DNA of 64,000 bases from Hawksworthiomyces lignivorus. Lineage: Eukaryota > Ascomycota > Sordariomycetes > Ophiostomatales > Ophiostomataceae. The position numbers and the translations under genes are program-made. Positions 63,366-64,000 of the stretch are shown piece after piece (position 1 is the stretch's first letter; each line of letters starts with the position of its first letter). The stretch covers positions 1 through 64,000 of the forward strand of contig NTMA01000038.1 of NCBI GenBank assembly GCA_002917075.1. Reading direction: 5' to 3'. Under the pieces are notes generated by a model. That model did no database searches. It was not told the origin of the DNA and worked only from the letters and a program-made list of their open reading frames with translations.

Positions 63366-64000
63366 TTATGCATCTTCCACACGTGCTTTCTTGCTTCCAT
63401 TTTGGGACAGCTCACTACTACTCTCGTCCAGTTTCCGCTTGCCAGATGTCTGCTTCTCAGCAGCCAGCTTAGCTCGGCTCTCAAACATGCTCAAAATGCG
63501 GGCATACTCCAGCTCGACACTCACGAGCGTCTCTTCCAGCTTGTCAATTCTCTGCGACCGCTCAAGCTGGCCCAGAATCTCTTTGTTATGCCTGTACAGG
63601 CGCTGCTTGACAAACAGACGCCACAGCTTATATTCGTGCTGCTGCTCTTTGGTTGCAGTGGGTACAGCTGCCTTGCTCTTCCCATTCCGAATATCTTCTT
63701 CTTCTTCTTCTTCCTCCTCGAGGGTTGGGCGTACGGCGGGGGCGAGCTGTTGCATCAGGTACATCTCCACAAGACGGCTGAATTGGCGCGGCGCGATCTT
63801 TGTCTGATGCCGTAGAGTATCCAGGACGGCAGGATCGACAATATTTCTAGGCGAGGCACCCATCTTAGGTATCTGCACGGACTTGTTTATATGTACAGCT
63901 TTGGTGAAAGCGGGTAGAGAAGACAGAAACTTCAAGTCTGCCAGGTCGCGAACGTCATCAAAGGCCTCATTTGGATCTTCCACAGTAATTTCCCTCGTCT
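63366..64000 (-). CDS. HAT1: histone acetyltransferase type B catalytic subunit HAT1 (C-terminal part, cut by window end)
   Basis: The last 210 or so residues of a minus-strand gene whose start lies beyond 64000. The visible protein begins TREITVEDPNEAFDDVRDLA. It continues with KIAPRQFSRLVEMYLMQQL and KLWRLFVKQRLYRHNKEILG, and with the coiled-coil-like QLERSQRIDKLEETLVSVEL. This matches the C-terminal helical domain of fungal Hat1. A run of eight Glu residues and a basic C-terminus (GKRKLDESSS...GSKKARVEDA) follow the family pattern; the latter is a likely nuclear localisation signal. The acetyl-CoA-binding GNAT core is outside the window. Known role: with Hat2 it acetylates newly made histone H4 on Lys5 and Lys12. 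Confidence 0.88.
   Translation of the reverse strand, partial: TREITVEDPNEAFDDVRDLADLKFLSSLPAFTKAVHINKSVQIPKMGASPRNIVDPAVLDTLRHQTKIAPRQFSRLVEMYLMQQLAPAVRPTLEEEEEEEEDIRNGKSKAAVPTATKEQQHEYKLWRLFVKQRLYRHNKEILGQLERSQRIDKLEETLVSVELEYARILSMFESRAKLAAEKQTSGKRKLDESSSELSQNGSKKARVEDA

Noticed and set aside
1..64000. tRNA genes, CRISPR arrays and a biosynthetic gene cluster
   Set aside because: I looked for T-loop GTTCGA boxes, spaced direct repeats and synthase or transposase motifs and found none. A covariance-model tRNA scan would be needed to exclude tRNAs fully.

Overview
The window is nuclear DNA of a filamentous ascomycete (Pezizomycotina, probably a sordariomycete; the exact lineage is my inference). 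The reasons are short introns of about 54-137 bp with GT...AG borders, several with CTGAC or TACTAAC branch sites, long gene-free spacers rich in homopolymers, and a gene set typical of fungi. No prokaryotic operons, CRISPR arrays, transposons or tRNA genes were recognised. I rebuilt the intron-containing genes by hand from splice sites and reading frame. Every joined CDS length given is a multiple of three.

Left part (1-18 kb): a gene-poor stretch with homopolymers; an arrestin-like trafficking adaptor; the chromatin-remodelling subunit ARP9 with a very large low-complexity insertion; an EMP70/TM9SF membrane protein; a small three-exon BTB/POZ gene; and a conserved fungal protein of unknown function. 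All but the BTB gene are strikingly GC-rich.

Middle part (18-34 kb): a 1427-residue single-exon protein joins a 2H phosphoesterase, an endonuclease/exonuclease/phosphatase domain, a poly(A)-polymerase-type nucleotidyltransferase and a C-terminal MJ1316 (DUF504) RNA-end-recognition domain. It looks like a one-protein RNA 3'-end repair machine and is the most interesting object here. It is followed by the Pol I factor RRN5, the mitochondrial helicase IRC3, a seven-exon FHA-domain kinase, the 25-residue ribosomal protein gene RPL41, and the Pol I subunit RPA49.

Right part (36-64 kb): the bromodomain AAA ATPase YTA7/ATAD2; midasin (MDN1/REA1) as one uninterrupted 15.9-kb reading frame; mitochondrial ribosomal protein bL12m; CTK3 (CTD kinase gamma subunit); a pyrroline-5-carboxylate reductase; and the 3' part of HAT1, cut by the window end.

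Much of 23-60 kb concerns ribosome production (RRN5, RPA49, RPL41, MDN1, bL12m) or chromatin and transcription (YTA7, CTK3, HAT1, with ARP9 further left). Several pairs are divergent and share short promoters: RRN5/IRC3, RPL41/RPA49 and MDN1/bL12m.
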